A stretch of DNA of 64,000 bases, from NCBI RefSeq assembly GCF_026619415.1, contig NZ_JAOVZR010000001.1:868001-932000 (forward strand), in the 5' to 3' direction. The notes under the pieces are model-generated. The model did not search any database. It worked only from the letters and a program-made list of their open reading frames with translations, and was not told the DNA's origin. This stretch comes from Hoeflea algicola (GTDB lineage Bacteria; Pseudomonadota; Alphaproteobacteria; Rhizobiales; Rhizobiaceae). A program made the position numbers and the translations under genes. Positions 21,535 to 30,344 of this stretch are shown here, piece by piece (the first letter of the stretch is position 1; each line of letters begins with the position of its first letter).

Positions 21535-21977
21535 CGTGAAATCTCACTTGCTGCTGCGTTGATTTTTGAAAGCTGTGCCGTCTCCTGCACATCGCTTGAG
21601 TGGCCTTCGCGGCCGGACTGGGCAATCAGGATCGTTCCGACGCAGATGAAGGCGATGCCTGCGATCCGCCAATTGTTGAGATCTTCACCAAAGATAAAGA
21701 AGGCAAATACCGCCACGGCCACATAGGCCAGGCTCAGGAACGGATAGGCGAAGGACAATTCCACCTTGGACAGCACGTAAAGATGCGATGCCATGGAAAT
21801 CGCGAAAGTAGTAAGACCGGCGAAGACCCACGGATTGAACAGAATCTGGAAAACTCTGGAAATCATCGTGTCGGCGGTAAAGGAAATTGGTCCGAGTGAC
21901 AGCATGCCCTGCTTGAGCATCAGCTGCGCCGCCGCGTTGGTCAGCACGGTAAAAAGGATAAAGGCGATATATTTCAT
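21531..21977 (-). CDS. Small EamA/SMR-type transporter (ArnE/ArnF-like)
   Basis: The 148-residue protein has four hydrophobic helices (about residues 3-20, 47-65, 75-95 and 103-122) and a hydrophilic tail. The LTNAAAQLMLKQGM and LSFAYPFLSLAYVAVAVFAFFIFGE segments match four-helix DMT proteins related to ArnE/ArnF, which flip undecaprenyl-linked amino sugars, and to EmrE. GGAG precedes the ATG. It is the first gene of the operon with the epimerase and aminotransferase. A lipid-linked sugar flippase role is a reasonable inference but unproven. Confidence 0.8.
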   Translation of the reverse strand: MKYIAFILFTVLTNAAAQLMLKQGMLSLGPISFTADTMISRVFQILFNPWVFAGLTTFAISMASHLYVLSKVELSFAYPFLSLAYVAVAVFAFFIFGEDLNNWRIAGIAFICVGTILIAQSGREGHSSDVQETAQLSKINAAASEISR

Positions 21978-22170
21978 GTCCCGCTCCGCATTAGGATCGG
22001 GCCAGTTCTAGGCTTATTTCGCAAACATCAGGTTCACCGGCGCAGTCAATTTTTCCTTAAATTGAAACTATTCCCGAAATGAACCGGTCATGGATCGGCC
22101 TGAGAAGCCGGGTTTGCAGCCTTCTTCCCCCTTAAATCGGCGAGGAAATGCTCAACCCAAGCCATCCATC

Positions 22171-23058
22171 TCAGCGGCTGAGCAGAAATTCCAGCGTCTG
22201 TTTCCAGTCGGTCATCCGCATCGGAGTGCCGTGCGAGCCGGTGTTAAACAGCACGAAACGCGCTGGATAAGCCTCGCTGCTGGCCCGCACCTTGTCAAAC
22301 ACGGCCTTCTGGTCGCCCCACGCATAAACACTGTCGTCGCTGCCATGGGTAAAGACAATCGGCAGCCGGGCCTTTACCGCCGCACTGCCGGCGATCCCCA
22401 TATCAGGGGCACCGCCCAACAGCGCGATGCCGGCAAGGCGCGGCACCACCTCTGTGTCATTGGCCAACTTGGCGCAGATGATCGAGCCCATCGACGCGCA
22501 GGCCAGCACCACCGGCACCCGCCCGGCAAGCACCAGCGCCTTGACGTCACCCGAGCCCTGATCGTCAAAACTCTGCACGGTGGGCGCCAGATAGGCGCCG
22601 CCATTCCCGACCACCAGATTCTTGAGCCGGTTGAAGTTGCCACCAAAGGTGTAATCGTTCATTCCCAGCCGCTGATCTCCGCCGCGGCCATGGACGAAGA
22701 TGACAGCAAAGCGCGCGCCGGCCAGATCACCGGTCAGGCCCGTTTCGATGGTCCGGCCATTGGCCTGATGTTCGGCAACCCGGCTCAACCGGTTCACCTT
22801 GAGTGATACGTAAGACGAGCGCACCCGGCGTTCCGGCTCGATATCGCGACGGTGAATGTCGCGCATCTTGTCGTAGTCGACCACCATGTAGGAGCCGTCC
22901 TTAGCCATCGTCAGGATGCCCGGATAGGCAAACAGCCGATCCTTGTGGCCTTTGAGTTCCAGTGCTGCGGCAGACGTCTGCGGCAAATTGCCGAGCACAA
23001 TTGCCATTGCCAGCACGATAGAACCGCGACGAACAGCGCGCAAAGCATCGAAGCACAT
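22171..23058 (-). CDS. Exported alpha/beta hydrolase
   Basis: The protein is 295 residues with a basic start and hydrophobic segment (GSIVLAMAIVLGNLPQTSAAA), consistent with a signal peptide. The core shows FAVIFVHGRGGDQ for the oxyanion loop, CASMG as the nucleophile elbow around a serine, THGSDDSVY for the acid and NTGSHGTP for the histidine. The elbow has Cys-Ala in place of the usual first Gly. Ester or lipid hydrolysis in the periplasm is likely; the substrate is unknown. It is divergent from parE across 82 bp. Confidence 0.8.
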   Translation of the reverse strand: MCFDALRAVRRGSIVLAMAIVLGNLPQTSAAALELKGHKDRLFAYPGILTMAKDGSYMVVDYDKMRDIHRRDIEPERRVRSSYVSLKVNRLSRVAEHQANGRTIETGLTGDLAGARFAVIFVHGRGGDQRLGMNDYTFGGNFNRLKNLVVGNGGAYLAPTVQSFDDQGSGDVKALVLAGRVPVVLACASMGSIICAKLANDTEVVPRLAGIALLGGAPDMGIAGSAAVKARLPIVFTHGSDDSVYAWGDQKAVFDKVRASSEAYPARFVLFNTGSHGTPMRMTDWKQTLEFLLSR

Positions 23059-23140
23059 GGTACATGGTCGCTTGAAAGGTTGGATTCTGGCACACTCCGG
23101 CTGATTCGCACCCCAAATCTACACTAGGCTCGACCACGAT

Positions 23141-25219
23141 ATGGACGATTCCAACGATCTTTTTGCAGCAATGGCCACACCGGCGACAAGTCCGGAGCCA
23201 AAGGCTCAAAATACCCCGGCGCAGGCATCCCAACCAGCAGCGGCCAAACCCGCGCGCGCGGCGCCCTCCAAACAGGGCGCACCAGCCAGCGGCGATGATT
23301 ACAACGCCTCCGCGATCGAAGTGCTCGAAGGCCTCGAGCCGGTGCGGCGCAGACCTGGCATGTATATTGGCGGCACCGACGAACGCGCGCTGCACCATCT
23401 TTTTGCCGAGGTAATCGACAACTCGATGGACGAAGCCGTAGCCGGCCACGCCAATTTCATCGAGGTCGAGCTCGATGCCGAAGGCTATCTTTCGGTCTCC
23501 GACAATGGTCGTGGCATTCCGGTGGAAAACCATCCCAAGTTTCCCGGCAAGTCGACGCTTGAAGTGATCATGACCGTGCTGCATGCGGGCGGCAAGTTCG
23601 ACAGCAAGGTCTATGAAACCTCCGGCGGACTGCATGGCGTCGGCGTATCGGTGGTCAACGCCCTTTCCGATGATCTCGTGGTCGAGATCGCCCGCAATCG
23701 CCGTCTTTACCGGCAGACCTTCTCGCGCGGCATCCCGCAGGGCGGGCTCGAGGAACTGGGCGAGATCCATAATCGCCGCGGCACCAAGGTCCGGTTTCAC
23801 CCAGACCCCGATATTTTCGGCGCCGGTGCGCGCTTCGATCCGGGTCGGCTCTACCGCATGGCAAGATCGAAGGCGTTTCTGTTTGGCGGCGTCGAAATTC
23901 GCTGGGCTTGCGCCGCATCGTTGGTCGAAGGTACCGAGACTCCGGAAAAAGCCGTGTTTCACTTTCCCGGCGGGCTCAAGGATTATCTCGAAACCACGCT
24001 TGGCAAGGAACACCGGGTCACCCGCGATATTTTTGCCGGCAAGACCGAGCGTACCGGCGGCCACGGATCGATGGAGTGGGCCATCACCTGGTATGGCGGC
24101 GACGCGTCGATCAATTCCTATTGCAACACCATCCCCACGCCCGACGGCGGCACCCATGAAGCCGGATTGAGGATTGCGCTGACCAAGGGGCTGAAGGCCT
24201 ATGCCGAACTCACCGGCAACAAGCGCGCCGCCTCGATCACCACCGACGACGTCATGATCTCCTCGATTGGTATGCTTTCGGTGTTCATCCGCGAGCCGGA
24301 ATTCGTCGGCCAGACCAAGGACAAGCTGGCCACCGTTGAAGCCCAGCGAATTGTCGAAAACGCACTGCGCGATCCGTTCGACCATTTCCTGGCCGATTCG
24401 CCGGCTGAGGCCGACAAGCTGCTCGAATGGGTGATTGACCGCGCCGAAGAACGGTTACGGCGGCGCAAGGAGAAGGAAGTCAACCGCAAGAGCGCGGTAC
24501 GCAAGTTGCGGCTTCCGGGCAAACTGGCCGATTGCAGCCAGACCACTTCGGAAGGCGCCGAACTGTTCATCGTCGAGGGCGATTCGGCTGGCGGCTCGGC
24601 CAAGCAGGCCCGCAACCGCTCCAACCAGGCGATTCTGCCGTTGCGCGGCAAGATCCTCAACGTCGCCAGCGCCGGCCGCGAAAAACTCGGCGCCAACCAG
24701 CAGATCGGCGACCTGATCCAGGCGCTGGGCTGCGGCACGGGATCGAAATACCGCGAGGAAGACCTGCGCTACGACCGCATCATCATCATGACCGATGCCG
24801 ATGTCGATGGCGCCCATATCGCATCACTGCTGATCACCTTCTTCTATCAGGAAATGCCGGACCTGGTCCGTCAGGGCCATCTTTATCTGGCGGTGCCGCC
24901 GCTCTACAAGCTCACCCAAGGGGCAAAGTCCTTCTATGCCCGCGACGACGCGCACCGGGTCGAACTGATGGAAACCGAGTTCACCGGCCGCGGCAAGGTC
25001 GAGATCAACCGGTTCAAGGGCCTGGGCGAGATGCTGCCGGCACAGCTCAAGGAAACCACCATGGATCCGTCCAAGCGGACCTTGCTGAAGGTCGCCGTCG
25101 ACATCACCGATCCCGAATCGACCCGCGAGACGGTCGACAATCTGATGGGAACCAAGGCCGACGCCCGCTTCCGGTTTATTCAGGAGCACGCAGCCTTCGC
25201 CGACAATCTCGATATTTAG
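23141..25219 (+). CDS. parE: DNA topoisomerase IV subunit B
   Basis: The 692-residue protein has an N-terminal disordered Ala/Pro-rich extension of about 45 residues, common in alphaproteobacteria. The GHKL ATPase follows: LEPVRRRPGMYIGG, EVIDNSMDEAVAGHA, SVSDNGRGIP and SGGLHGVGVSVVNALS. Next come the transducer and the TOPRIM domain, with LFIVEGDSAGGSAKQ and MTDADVDGAHI. The tail has RFKGLGEMLPAQL. The length and the short, direct path from TOPRIM to tail match ParE and not GyrB. With ParC it decatenates daughter chromosomes. Confidence 0.96.
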   Translation: MDDSNDLFAAMATPATSPEPKAQNTPAQASQPAAAKPARAAPSKQGAPASGDDYNASAIEVLEGLEPVRRRPGMYIGGTDERALHHLFAEVIDNSMDEAVAGHANFIEVELDAEGYLSVSDNGRGIPVENHPKFPGKSTLEVIMTVLHAGGKFDSKVYETSGGLHGVGVSVVNALSDDLVVEIARNRRLYRQTFSRGIPQGGLEELGEIHNRRGTKVRFHPDPDIFGAGARFDPGRLYRMARSKAFLFGGVEIRWACAASLVEGTETPEKAVFHFPGGLKDYLETTLGKEHRVTRDIFAGKTERTGGHGSMEWAITWYGGDASINSYCNTIPTPDGGTHEAGLRIALTKGLKAYAELTGNKRAASITTDDVMISSIGMLSVFIREPEFVGQTKDKLATVEAQRIVENALRDPFDHFLADSPAEADKLLEWVIDRAEERLRRRKEKEVNRKSAVRKLRLPGKLADCSQTTSEGAELFIVEGDSAGGSAKQARNRSNQAILPLRGKILNVASAGREKLGANQQIGDLIQALGCGTGSKYREEDLRYDRIIIMTDADVDGAHIASLLITFFYQEMPDLVRQGHLYLAVPPLYKLTQGAKSFYARDDAHRVELMETEFTGRGKVEINRFKGLGEMLPAQLKETTMDPSKRTLLKVAVDITDPESTRETVDNLMGTKADARFRFIQEHAAFADNLDI

Positions 25220-25304
25220 AACGCCATTCGTTCGCGGCGGGTGCCAGACCTTCCGTGCCAGCGTGTAGCACCTGGCAGAATTTTCAGTTTAAAACGTCGC
25301 CCGG

Positions 25305-26444
25305 TCAGGCGGCTTCTGCAGCCAGCGCATGGGCGTAATCGCGCGAGGCCTGGCGATGCCAGATCAGATGCAGCGATTCGACCAGCCGCAGCAGATCGGC
25401 AACCGCCGGCTGGCGCTGTGCGTCATCGGCGTGACGGTTCATCAACTCGCTCGAAACCCTGCCCGTGTCCATGCCGCCCGGACGACGCGATGCCGCCCGC
25501 CATAGCAAGGTCGCCGTGACAAATACCGGCGCCAGTTCCCTGTCGAGCCCGACCGACCGGTAAAGCGCGCGCATGGCCGCTTCCCGCCCGTCTATCAGAA
25601 TGCCGCGCACACGGCTGTCGGAGATACCTGACAGCGACACCACGGCGGCGGCAAAGAAATCGACATTGCCGGCACACAATGTGTGCATCAGGAACGCAGG
25701 CGTCAGTCGCCCCGACATGCGCAGATGTTCGACCAGTGCGGGAATTTCATCCTGAACCACGGATTCGGCCAGCCGCAAGGTTGCACTCATACAGGCTTCC
25801 TCGGTGACCTTGCGGCCACGGCTGCCGCCAATCGCCGAACGGATGAAGTTCGACCCGGCCAGCGCCGCACCCAGCCGCTCGACCAGTTGCTGGCGAACAT
25901 CGCAGGGCAGATCGGCCCGATCGAACAGACGACTGCGGATTTCGGCATCATCACCAAACCGCTCGGCTATGCGCCGCACCGATATCCGCGCCACCGAAAT
26001 ATGAGGATTATCCAGCATGTCGGCGACGGCCCGTGCGGTACCGACCTCTGCCAGCGCCGCCGCCACAGATACCGAGACCTGGCTCCGGAACGCGACGAAC
26101 TGCTGAAGCGTTGAACGACCGCTCGCGACTATTTCGATCAGATCGCTGTCACCCAATACCGGTGACAACGCAATGATCCGGCCCGCGACCTCGAGCTGGT
26201 CACCAGCCAGCGCCACGACAATACTGCGCGGCGCATGCTCGACAGCGGCAAGGCCTTCGGCCAGCGCCAGCCGCACTTTCGGTGAAGGATCTTCAAGCAG
26301 GAATGACAGTGCGGCTTCGGCCGCATTACGCTCGGACGGGTCCATGTGACCCTCGGCATAGGCCTGTGTCAAAGCCTTGGTAGCGCGACACCGCTCGCTG
26401 GTGCTGGCGGTTTCCGACCACTTCAAAAATGACTTTATGATCAT
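25305..26444 (-). CDS. DUF2336 family HEAT-like helical protein
   Basis: The product is 379 residues from ATG 26444; the longer frame to 26480 has a weaker start. It is almost entirely alpha-helical, with repeated helix pairs such as PSPKVRLALAEGLA, VGTARAVADMLDNPHISVARISVRRIAERF and DSRVRGILIDGREAAMRALYRSVGL. This matches DUF2336, an alphaproteobacterial HEAT-like family linked in some species to cell-cycle or stress regulators. No catalytic motif or signal sequence is present. It is convergent with parE. Confidence 0.85.
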   Translation of the reverse strand: MIIKSFLKWSETASTSERCRATKALTQAYAEGHMDPSERNAAEAALSFLLEDPSPKVRLALAEGLAAVEHAPRSIVVALAGDQLEVAGRIIALSPVLGDSDLIEIVASGRSTLQQFVAFRSQVSVSVAAALAEVGTARAVADMLDNPHISVARISVRRIAERFGDDAEIRSRLFDRADLPCDVRQQLVERLGAALAGSNFIRSAIGGSRGRKVTEEACMSATLRLAESVVQDEIPALVEHLRMSGRLTPAFLMHTLCAGNVDFFAAAVVSLSGISDSRVRGILIDGREAAMRALYRSVGLDRELAPVFVTATLLWRAASRRPGGMDTGRVSSELMNRHADDAQRQPAVADLLRLVESLHLIWHRQASRDYAHALAAEAA

Positions 26445-26609
26445 GACGGCTTCAATCCCACTCGATACCAATGGGCTCAAGCTAGAGCCAAATGGTTTAC
26501 GTTCGGTTCACCATCTTTGTTAACCGCTGGAGGTAAGCCCGGGGCCACTTGCGCGCAACCCGGGAACACGGCATTTAGGTGCGGCACTATACAGGGTGAG
26601 GAGAATGCG

Positions 26610-27065
26610 ATGCGCGGGATGTATCTCGAAGAGTTTGAAGCGGGAGCGGTGATTTCGCACACGCTACGGCGCACAGTGACCGAGATGGACAACATGTTGT
26701 TTTCCAACATGACGCTCAATCCTCAGCCGCTGCATATCGATTATGAATTCTGCAAAACCACCGAATTCGGCCAGCCGCTGGTCAATTCGTTGTTCACCCT
26801 GGGGCTGATGATCGGAATTTCAGTCAACGACACCACCGTCGGCACCACCATCGCCAATCTCGGCATGACCGACGTTACCTTCCCCAACCCGCTGTTTCAC
26901 GGTGATACTGTGCGGGTGGAAACCAAGATCGTGTCGGTGCGCGAATCCAGATCCAAGCCCGATCGCGGCATTGTCGAACTCGAACATCAGGCGTTCAACC
27001 AGCACGACAAGCTGGTGGCGCGCTGCGTGCGTCAGGCGATGATGCGCAAGCGGCCGCAATCATGA
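26610..27065 (+). CDS. MaoC-like (R)-specific enoyl-CoA hydratase
   Basis: The 151-residue hot-dog protein starts at ATG 26610 after GTGAGGAG. It carries the MaoC hydratase-2 core NPQPLHIDYEFCKTTEFGQPLVNSLFTLGLM, in which Asp and His form the catalytic dyad, and later NPLFHGDTVRVETKI. It overlaps the downstream CoA-ester lyase gene by ATGA, implying translational coupling. With that partner, a mesaconyl-CoA or methylmalyl-CoA hydration step is the natural guess. It is single-domain, unlike the two-domain mesaconyl-CoA hydratase of the ethylmalonyl-CoA pathway. Confidence 0.88.
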   Translation: MRGMYLEEFEAGAVISHTLRRTVTEMDNMLFSNMTLNPQPLHIDYEFCKTTEFGQPLVNSLFTLGLMIGISVNDTTVGTTIANLGMTDVTFPNPLFHGDTVRVETKIVSVRESRSKPDRGIVELEHQAFNQHDKLVARCVRQAMMRKRPQS

Positions 27066-27970
27066 TGCGCTCACTGCTGTTCGTTCCAGGCGATTCGGAA
27101 CGCAAGATGGAAAAGGCCGCCAGCGCTGGCGCAGACGCGCTGATCCTCGATCTCGAGGATTCGGTTGCCCTGTCGCGCAAACCGGACGCCCGGCAAATTG
27201 TGGCCTCCTATCTGGCCAACGCCGACAGGCAGTCCCCCACCCCTCGCCTGATCGTTCGGGTCAATGCGCTCGATACCGGCCTCACCGACGACGACCTCGC
27301 CGCCGTAATTGCCGGCCGTCCCGACGCCGTGCTGTTGCCAAAAGCTGGTTCAGGCGCCGATCTTCAGGATTTTGCCGCGCGTATCGCGGTCGAGGAAGCC
27401 AGGGCGAATTTGCCGGAAGGCAAAATCCTGGTCCACGCTTTGATGACCGAGACCGCAGCCGGAATGCTGAATGCGGCCACCTTCGCAGCCAAATCGGCCC
27501 GCCTGTCAGCACTGGCCTGGGGCGCGGAAGATCTCGCCGCCGACATCGGTGCTGCAACCAACAAGGATGAGAATGGTCGCTACACGGATATTTTCCGGAT
27601 GGCGCGCAGCCTGACGCTGCTCGCCGCGGCACAATCGGGCGTCGATGCGATCGACACGGTATTTACCGATTTTCGGGACAAGGATGGCCTTGACGCCGAA
27701 TGCCGCGCCGCAGTGCGTGACGGCTTTTCCGGCAAGATGGCGATCCATCCCGGCCAGGTCGCCATCATCAATGCCGCGTTCACACCGGCGCCCGAAGATG
27801 TCGAACGCGCGGTCCGGATCCTGGCACTGTTTGCCGCTGCCGGACCTGACGCCGGCGTACTCTCGCTTGACGGCAAGATGATCGACATGCCGCATCTGCG
27901 TCAGGCCGAACGGGTGGTGCGGCGCGCCGGACTCACCGAGACGGCGCTTGACGAGGCGGCGAATCTCTAG
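27062..27970 (+). CDS. HpcH/HpaI-type CoA-ester lyase (CitE-like)
   Basis: The 302-residue TIM-barrel protein shows RSLLFVPGDSERKMEKA, ALILDLEDSVAL (metal-binding acidic residues), LIVRVNALDTGL and LMTETAAGMLNAA. It also has LAWGAEDLAADIGA and GFSGKMAIHPGQVAIIN. These are the signatures of citrate-lyase beta-like and malyl-CoA/citramalyl-CoA lyases, which cleave or condense acyl-CoAs with glyoxylate or acetate units. Co-transcription with a MaoC hydratase suggests C4/C5 dicarboxyl-CoA metabolism. The exact substrate cannot be read. Confidence 0.88.
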   Translation: MMRSLLFVPGDSERKMEKAASAGADALILDLEDSVALSRKPDARQIVASYLANADRQSPTPRLIVRVNALDTGLTDDDLAAVIAGRPDAVLLPKAGSGADLQDFAARIAVEEARANLPEGKILVHALMTETAAGMLNAATFAAKSARLSALAWGAEDLAADIGAATNKDENGRYTDIFRMARSLTLLAAAQSGVDAIDTVFTDFRDKDGLDAECRAAVRDGFSGKMAIHPGQVAIINAAFTPAPEDVERAVRILALFAAAGPDAGVLSLDGKMIDMPHLRQAERVVRRAGLTETALDEAANL

Positions 27971-27975
27971 ACCGC

Positions 27976-28602
27976 TTAGCGACGGTCGTTTGGTCGCTGC
28001 GGACGCACCATCTCGAAGGTTTCGGCAGCGTCTGCGTAATCCATATAGCCAAGCCGTGCCACCGGCGCGACACTTGCCATGTCGAGCCTTCCATCCTTGA
28101 GGGCAGCTTCGTCGATATGGATACCCAGCACCTGGCCAATGACGACAAACGAGCCGCTCGGCGTCCCGTCCAGCGCCTTGGCCTCGAAGATCTCGGTGAC
28201 CCGGCATTCCAGCGCCGCGCAGGCTTCGCCGACATAGGGCGCATCGACCAGTCGACCGGTCTGCATCGTAAGCTCGGCAAAATCGAATTCACTCTCGCCA
28301 TGGGGCAGACTGGCTGATGAGCGGTTCATTTTCTCGGCCAGCGAACGGCTGACCATGCTGGTGGTGAAGACCCTGGTTTCCTCGACGTTGCGCAGCGTGT
28401 CTTTGCGCCCTGACGAAGAGAACATCACCATTTTCGGATGATCAGAAATCGCATTGAAATAGGAATAAGGCGCCAGATTGACGGATCCGTCGGCAGCCTT
28501 GGTACCGATCCAGCCAATCGGCCGGGGCGAGACGATTGCCTTGAACGGATCGTGCGGCAGCCCGTGGGCGTTGTCGCGTGTTTCATAAAACATCGTGCTC
28601 AT
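27976..28602 (-). CDS. Flavin reductase-like FMN-binding protein
   Basis: The 208-residue protein has the split-barrel FMN fold of the flavin reductase family: KAIVSPRPIGWIGT at the N-terminus, VNLAPYSYFNAISDHPKMVMFSS, and the DTLRNVEETRVF segment that contacts the flavin. It probably reduces FMN for a partner or acts as an FMN-dependent reductase. Its start overlaps the stop of the nitroreductase gene by four bases. The two flavoproteins are therefore likely produced together, and the convergent lyase gene ends five bases from its stop. Confidence 0.88.
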   Translation of the reverse strand: MSTMFYETRDNAHGLPHDPFKAIVSPRPIGWIGTKAADGSVNLAPYSYFNAISDHPKMVMFSSSGRKDTLRNVEETRVFTTSMVSRSLAEKMNRSSASLPHGESEFDFAELTMQTGRLVDAPYVGEACAALECRVTEIFEAKALDGTPSGSFVVIGQVLGIHIDEAALKDGRLDMASVAPVARLGYMDYADAAETFEMVRPQRPNDRR

Positions 28603-29177
28603 TCGCCCGCAAAACTGACAATATCGGCAAGATCGGGACGCGACCGTTCACCCGGATGCATCTTCGGGGTGCCTATGTGAATAAAGCCGGCAATCTTTTC
28701 TTCGGTCTTGACGCCGAGCAATGAAGAAACGCTCTCGTCAAAGGCAAACCATTCGGTCAGCCAGCTCGACCCGTAGCCCATTGCTTGCGCTGCCATCGAC
28801 AGGTTGAGACAGACAGCGCCGGCACTAAGCACCTGTTCCCATTCCGGAATCTTGACATGCGGGGCAGCCCGCGACACCACCGCGATGACCACCGGCGCGC
28901 GGGTCAGCCGGTTCTTCTCGACCGCAATCATCTCGTCCGTCATGCCCGGATTGCGCGCGACCGCAACATTGGCCAGTTCCTGCGAAATGCGCGCGCGCTC
29001 GGCCCCCGCGTAAACCACGAAACGCCAGGGCGCCAATTTGCCATGATCGGGCACCCGGCTGGCGAGCATGAGCATTTCCATGATTTCAGGCCGCGACGGG
29101 CCCGGTTCGATCATCTGAAGGGCGGGCGTAGACCGGCGGGTTTCCAGATAGGACTTAAGGGCAGCATTGACCGGCAT
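28599..29177 (-). CDS. Nitroreductase family protein (YdjA-like)
   Basis: The protein is 192 residues from ATG 29177, which is preceded by GAGG; the ATG five codons upstream lacks a signal. ETRRSTPALQMIEPGPSR is the usual FMN phosphate-binding start with RRS. ASRVPDHGKLAPWRFVV, LSMAAQAMGYGSSWLTEW and GFIHIGTP follow, as in YdjA-type nitroreductases. It uses NAD(P)H and FMN to reduce nitro or quinone compounds; the physiological substrate is unknown. It is coupled by ATGA overlap to a flavin reductase. Confidence 0.9.
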   Translation of the reverse strand: MPVNAALKSYLETRRSTPALQMIEPGPSRPEIMEMLMLASRVPDHGKLAPWRFVVYAGAERARISQELANVAVARNPGMTDEMIAVEKNRLTRAPVVIAVVSRAAPHVKIPEWEQVLSAGAVCLNLSMAAQAMGYGSSWLTEWFAFDESVSSLLGVKTEEKIAGFIHIGTPKMHPGERSRPDLADIVSFAGE

Positions 29178-29282
29178 GTCTTCCTCGTGCATTCAGGTTT
29201 GATCGAGATCGGCCATGAATTCGCCATGGCATTGGGTTTCAAGTGACCCCTCACATCCCGGAAGTCAACCGGACCGGACCGC

Positions 29283-30212
29283 ATGAACAGACTGTCTATC
29301 GCCCTCCTCTGCACGCTGCCGCTGATTCTCCTGCCGGGGATGGCAGCCGCACAGGATGCATTCGGCGATACCGCCAGTCCAGACATCGCCCTGCCCGGCC
29401 TGAGCCAGTATGCACCCGCAGCAGCAGCCAGCGCAGGGGCCGCCCTCGGGCGCACCGTGCGAATGCAGGCGCTGCTCACCGAGAACGGCGATCCGCTCGA
29501 GCATGGCCTGACCTGGCGCATATTCCACCCCGTTCCAGGCACCGACGGCAAGCTGCCGCTTCTTGCCACCGCAACCGGCGGATCGGCAGAGTTCGAATTC
29601 GAGCCGGGCGATTACTTCATCCACGTGGCCTTTGGCCGCGCCGGTGTGACAAAAAAGCTCACCATCCCGCGCGACGGGCCACTGGAAACGCAACACCTTG
29701 TGCTTGAAGCCGGTGGCCTGGTGCTCAATGCTGTGTCGGGGATCGACATGCGCATTCCGCCCAGCCAGTTGCGGTTCAATATCTTCAAGGCCGAGGAAGG
29801 GCTTGATGGCGAACAGCAATTGGTGCTGAAAGATGTCAAGGCCAACACCATCGTCAGGCTCAATGCCGGCACCTATCACATCGTTTCCGAATATGGCGGC
29901 GTCAACGCGGTGATCCGATCCGACATCAGGGTCGAGGCAGGCAAGCTGACCGAAGCCGTGATCCAGCACCGCGCCGCCCAACTCACCCTCAAGCTGGTTG
30001 CTGAACCCGGCGGCGAAGCCATCGCCGACACGGCCTGGTCGATTTTGAGTTCCGGCGGCGACACTGTGTCGGAGAGCGTCGGTGCATTCCCGACCATCAT
30101 CCTTGCCGAGGGCGACTACACGGCCATCGCCCGCAACAAGACCAAGGTCTACCAGCGCGAATTTACCGTTGTCGCCGGGCACAACTCGGACATCGAAGTG
30201 CTGCTTCAATAG
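29283..30212 (+). CDS. Secreted beta-rich protein of unknown function
   Basis: The 309-residue protein has a clear signal peptide (RLSIALLCTLPLILLPGMAAAQ). Three similar modules of about 75 residues follow (roughly 58-135, 138-220 and 225-305). Each ends with a G-x-Y/D-Y-x-I/T-x-x-A strand such as EPGDYFIHVAFG, NAGTYHIVSEYG and AEGDYTAIARNK. This repeat suggests tandem carboxypeptidase-regulatory or Ig-like beta sandwiches. No enzyme motif is visible. It is convergent with thrS across a strong hairpin. I do not recognise a characterised member. Confidence 0.78.
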   Translation: MNRLSIALLCTLPLILLPGMAAAQDAFGDTASPDIALPGLSQYAPAAAASAGAALGRTVRMQALLTENGDPLEHGLTWRIFHPVPGTDGKLPLLATATGGSAEFEFEPGDYFIHVAFGRAGVTKKLTIPRDGPLETQHLVLEAGGLVLNAVSGIDMRIPPSQLRFNIFKAEEGLDGEQQLVLKDVKANTIVRLNAGTYHIVSEYGGVNAVIRSDIRVEAGKLTEAVIQHRAAQLTLKLVAEPGGEAIADTAWSILSSGGDTVSESVGAFPTIILAEGDYTAIARNKTKVYQREFTVVAGHNSDIEVLLQ

Positions 30213-30303
30213 CCCGCAGGGCTATCCGGCCGACCGCTCCTGGTGGCCGCGACAAGCAAATCATCGGACATTTCATTCAGAACTGCAGTAATTAGCCGCA
30301 ATT

Positions 30304-30338
30304 GCGACGCGATGCCCGCTCAAGCATCGCGTCGCTTT
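30304..30338. terminator. Candidate bidirectional hairpin between convergent genes
   Basis: A perfect 12-bp stem (GCGACGCGATGC with GCATCGCGTCGC) and an eight-base loop lie between the ends of the secreted-protein gene and thrS. The T-tract is poor on both strands (only TTTGT on plus), so termination is plausible but not certain. Confidence 0.55.
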
Positions 30339-30344
30339 GTCGGT

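Noticed and set aside
22171..24385. Long minus-strand frame opposite parE
   Set aside because: parE on the plus strand has all its motifs; the opposite frame is a codon-bias shadow.
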